From Proteobacteria bacterium UBA2133 (GTDB taxonomy: Bacteria; Pseudomonadota; Gammaproteobacteria; Arenicellales; UBA868), in the NCBI GenBank assembly GCA_002327725.1, contig DCXP01000055.1:1-32329 (forward strand): 32,329 bases of DNA. The letters run 5' to 3'. Shown here piece after piece: positions 29,763 through 32,329 of the stretch. Position numbers and translations under genes: made by a program. The stretch's first letter is position 1; each line of letters begins with the position of its first letter. A model generated the notes under the pieces. That model did not search any database, was not told where the DNA came from, and saw nothing but the letters and a program-made list of their open reading frames with translations.

Positions 29763-29839
29763 GTCCCCATCGTCTAGTTGGCCTAGGACACCGCCCTTTC
29801 ACGGCGGCAACAGGGGTTCGAATCCCCTTGGGGACGCCA
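29763..29839 (+). tRNA. tRNA-Glu (TTC)
   Basis: 77 bases with encoded CCA. Acceptor GTCCCCA/TGGGGAC, anticodon stem CCGCC/GGCGG with loop CTTTCAC (anticodon TTC), and T-arm AGGGG/CCCCT. It follows tRNA-Ala after five bases and is surely processed from the same transcript. A hairpin AGTACACC/GGTGTGCT (29839-29863) overlaps its end and may stop transcription. Confidence 0.96.
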
Positions 29840-29863
29840 GTACACCAATACTTTCGGTGTGCT

Positions 29864-30433
29864 GGCTCTCACCTTCGCGACAAAGTTTCGATCACAGCAT
29901 GAGCAGGGTGAGGTTCAAGATCACCTTTGCCCCCGAAGTGCTTGCTCTCCACGCTGCCCGTTCTGCTGGCCGATTGTTGTCCGAGTAGTCCGCGTCTTTC
30001 AAGAGTAGTGCCTGTTTGGTTTTACTGACTAGCCAGCTTCGCTTTGTTGCGGGTGCAGATTGCGATATCCCAGGGGCTGTTTTTCGTTTTGCGGTTATTT
30101 CACTTCCTTCTTGTCAGTAGGGTACGCTTCGGACTCGTCGAGTTGGCGTACAGGTTACTGATCACGGCCACCGTATTTCTGCGCCTTTAGCCACAGCTAG
30201 ACGATTGTCCGGTAAACCTTGCTCGATGGGCACGCCAGGCATCAATCGCGGCCTCAGCAGCGCTGCTGGGTTGGCTTTCGCTTCTTCCTGTCGCTGGCGC
30301 ATTTCTGGGCTAGTCCCGGCTCCTCAAGCAATGTAGCATCAACCCTTGATCGGAGGCCGGCCTGAGTCACCCTGTAGTTGTAAACTATGTTTGGATTCGG
30401 TACTCGATCAATCGAGAAGGGTAAGGAATGCAC
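29864..30433. other. 570-base stretch without a convincing gene
   Basis: No frame on either strand has a start, a ribosome site and a protein-like sequence. The minus strand has fragments that look more protein-like than chance: RSRVDATLLEEPGLA, EAAIDAWRAHRARFTG and KDADYSDNNRPAERAA. They are in different frames and broken by stops, so this may be a badly decayed gene or transposase. I cannot name it. Confidence 0.4.
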
Positions 30434-32329
30434 ATGGGAGATGGTTCAGTGCTAGGGCGGCTCCAGCGTCTGCGTGAGAAAGAGGGCATTGTTTCTCAAT
30501 TGACTGAGGAAGAGCTGTCGACTCTTGCCGAAAACAGCGAAGAGGTTCGCTGTGCAAAGGGAGACCATCTGATCAGTTCCAGTCAGGAAAAGGATTACCT
30601 GTATCTGGTACTGGAGGGTGAAATAACAGTTTCTTTGAGTGTGCCTCAGGATCAGGATCATGTACTTGATGAGATTGATGCTGGCGGGCTTGTGGGAGAG
30701 ATGTCGTTGTTCATTGGGGGGGATCGTACCGCGACGGCTCATGTAACCCAGGAGGGCTGTTTACTCAAAATCCCGATAGCAGCTTTCCATCAGCTTCTGC
30801 TGTCCCGGCTGGACCTTTGGAATTATGTTGCCAACCTGGTTCAAGTACGGCTTCGTCGTTTGAAATTGGTTACCTACCTGAGTGATTTTTTCGAACAGAC
30901 CAATGTCTTTGATGGCAGATTCGTACGCGAGCTCGAACCCGAGATTAGATGGCTGACGCTCAGGAGAGGTGAACTGCTGTTCCGCCAGGGCCAGGCCGCC
31001 GATGCTGCCTATTTCGTGATAACCGGCCGATTGCGCGCCGTCGTTGATGATCACAAGGCGACCGAGAAGCTGGCTGGAGAGATCGTTTCGGGAGAAGCGG
31101 TGGGAGAAATGGCACTGCTGTCAGAAACCGTCCGTTCGGCTACTGTGTATGCGTCCCGTGATTGTGAACTGGTCAAGATACCGACAGCCACGTTCGAGGT
31201 TCTAATTGAACGTCACCCTCAGTTACTGAGGAGTCTCAGCCGTGTTCTGGTGGAGCGCTTGCGCAGGACGACGGCAAGACGGGTGATAAGGGCAAAAACG
31301 GTATCCATCGGCCTCTTTCCTGCCGATGCGTCCGTGCCATTGGCAGAATTTGCACACGATCTTGAAGAGGCCCTCGCATTACATGGTAGTGTCGAGGTGC
31401 TTTCCGGTGCCAGGATAGACGAACTGTTCGGCCGCCCCGGGATCACCCAAACCCGCGACAGTGATCCACTATTCCTGCGCCTTATTCAATGGCTTAACGA
31501 CCGGGAAGAGCACTTTCGCTGTCAGATTTATCAGGCGGATCCCGTTTGGTCCCCATGGACGGAGCGCTGCATGCGTCAGGCGGATAAGCTCCTGATTGTC
31601 GGCACGGGTGGTTCATCTTCGTTGCCGGGAGAAGTCGAGTCCAGGCTGCATAAGGAATCCCACCACCACCGGACCCAGGATCAGATTCTGGTCCTCTTAC
31701 ATCCTGACGACTGTGAGCGACCCAGCGGAACCGAGGAATGGCTTGTTCAGCGAAGCGTCAAATCGCATCACCATGTTCGCCGGCGGGACAAAAAGCACTA
31801 TGCAAGGCTCGCGCGCTCCATCGTTGGAGAATCGGTCGGTCTGGTGCTCAGCGGAGGTGTAGCCCGAGGTTTTGCACACATCGGTGTCATTCGGGCCCTC
31901 GAGGAACTGGGCGTTCCCATCGACATCGTGGGCGGCATCAGCATGGGCGCTATGATTGGCGGGCAGTACGTTTATGGCTATGGCTGTGACGACATGATTC
32001 GAGTGAACTCGGATGTGTTCCATCGATCGGCTCGAGATTACACCTTGCCTTTCGTTTCGCTGCTCAAGGGGGCAGAACTTTGGCGTCGGGGAACCAGGTA
32101 TCTGGGCGACAAAAATATAGAAGATCTGTGGTTGCCCTTTTTTGCTGTTTCCAGCAACCTGACGAAGGCTGATATAGAAGTCCATCGGACCGGGTCTCTG
32201 GGGTGGGCGATCCGGGCCAGCGGCAGCCTGCCCGGAGTATGGCCGCCCATTAACCATAATGGAGAACTGTTGGTTGATGGCGTGGTGCTGAACAATTTGC
32301 CGATCGATGTTATGCACGAGCATTGCGAG
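30434..32329 (+). CDS. NTE/patatin-type phospholipase with two cNMP-binding-like domains, 5' part
   Basis: The frame is open to the window end, with 632 codons visible. The second ATG (30434) is six bases from AAGGA and is preferred to the first (30428). Residues about 20-135 and 150-275 are two cyclic-nucleotide-binding-like domains (LYLVLEGEITVSLS, GGLVGEMSLFIGGDRTATAH; AYFVITGRLRAVVD, GEAVGEMALLSETVRSATVY). A connecting region follows, then a patatin domain from about residue 470. There the oxyanion loop is LSGGVARGFAHIG, the nucleophile Ser503 is in GGISMGAM, and the catalytic Asp (about 615) is in LLVDGVVLNN. Such proteins are lysophospholipases of the inner membrane. Confidence 0.92.
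   Translation, partial: MGDGSVLGRLQRLREKEGIVSQLTEEELSTLAENSEEVRCAKGDHLISSSQEKDYLYLVLEGEITVSLSVPQDQDHVLDEIDAGGLVGEMSLFIGGDRTATAHVTQEGCLLKIPIAAFHQLLLSRLDLWNYVANLVQVRLRRLKLVTYLSDFFEQTNVFDGRFVRELEPEIRWLTLRRGELLFRQGQAADAAYFVITGRLRAVVDDHKATEKLAGEIVSGEAVGEMALLSETVRSATVYASRDCELVKIPTATFEVLIERHPQLLRSLSRVLVERLRRTTARRVIRAKTVSIGLFPADASVPLAEFAHDLEEALALHGSVEVLSGARIDELFGRPGITQTRDSDPLFLRLIQWLNDREEHFRCQIYQADPVWSPWTERCMRQADKLLIVGTGGSSSLPGEVESRLHKESHHHRTQDQILVLLHPDDCERPSGTEEWLVQRSVKSHHHVRRRDKKHYARLARSIVGESVGLVLSGGVARGFAHIGVIRALEELGVPIDIVGGISMGAMIGGQYVYGYGCDDMIRVNSDVFHRSARDYTLPFVSLLKGAELWRRGTRYLGDKNIEDLWLPFFAVSSNLTKADIEVHRTGSLGWAIRASGSLPGVWPPINHNGELLVDGVVLNNLPIDVMHEHCE

Overview
The window is about 32.3 kb of moderately GC-rich, gene-dense bacterial DNA, most probably from a gammaproteobacterium. 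The reasons are a his operon with a classical His-codon attenuator, a gltX / tRNA-Ala / tRNA-Glu neighbourhood, CRP-type TGTGA-N6-TCACA sites, and NnrU, YdhR and DsrE family genes. This placement is inference from gene content only.

Left part (1-9.4 kb): mixed housekeeping and accessory genes, mostly single transcription units. They include the end of an acetamidase/formamidase, an exported protein of unknown function, small membrane proteins, two ferredoxin-fold (dimeric alpha/beta-barrel) proteins, a class III aminotransferase, a secreted MORN-repeat protein, NnrU, a HAD hydrolase and a membrane-anchored glutaminyl-peptide cyclotransferase. Next come a peptide with a double-glycine leader (bacteriocin/RiPP-like), a GFA-family zinc protein and a broken phytanoyl-CoA-dioxygenase-like gene. 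The 450-base gap at 8987-9434 carries no protein gene on either strand. It holds a perfect CRP site at exactly -41.5 from a minus-strand -10 box, followed by a short C/U-rich transcript and an intrinsic terminator, which I read as a candidate CRP-activated small RNA.

Middle (9.4-18.3 kb): a DsrE-like gene and a cupin, then a complete histidine biosynthesis operon. It has a consensus promoter, an apparently leaderless leader peptide with four consecutive His codons, and an attenuator. The genes are hisG-hisC-hisB-hisH-hisF-hisA/I/E-hisD. HisA, HisI and HisE are fused in one 425-residue polypeptide, so seven genes carry all enzyme activities of the pathway that are recognisable here except histidinol-phosphate phosphatase, which is not encoded in the window. 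After hisD comes a Nif11-type RiPP precursor. Its promoter is nearly the same, over about 60 bases, as the promoter of the GFA gene 9.5 kb away on the other side of the his operon. A cupin follows.

Right-middle (18.4-26.9 kb): an accessory-looking catabolic cluster. It comprises a TAXI-type TRAP transporter (binding protein plus fused permease, with a terminator hairpin between them), a small barrel protein, an MttB-family corrinoid methyltransferase without pyrrolysine, a LacI-type regulator, a corrinoid protein and a UroD-type methyltransferase. The UroD-corrinoid operon has a promoter overlaid by a near-perfect LacI-type operator. Together these suggest uptake and corrinoid-dependent demethylation of a methylated (quaternary) amine or similar compound. 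Two gene remnants, the C-terminus of a trimethylamine-dehydrogenase-like flavoprotein and the C-terminus of a tyrosine integrase, point to rearrangement and past mobility.

Right end (26.9-32.3 kb): a 1.1-kb insertion at tRNA-Val(CAC), bounded by exact 49-bp direct repeats of the tRNA 3' half and containing only a secreted M23 peptidase gene. Beyond it lie gltX, tRNA-Ala(GGC), tRNA-Glu(UUC), about 590 bp without a convincing gene, and the first 632 codons of an NTE/patatin-type phospholipase with two cyclic-nucleotide-binding-like domains. That gene runs off the window.
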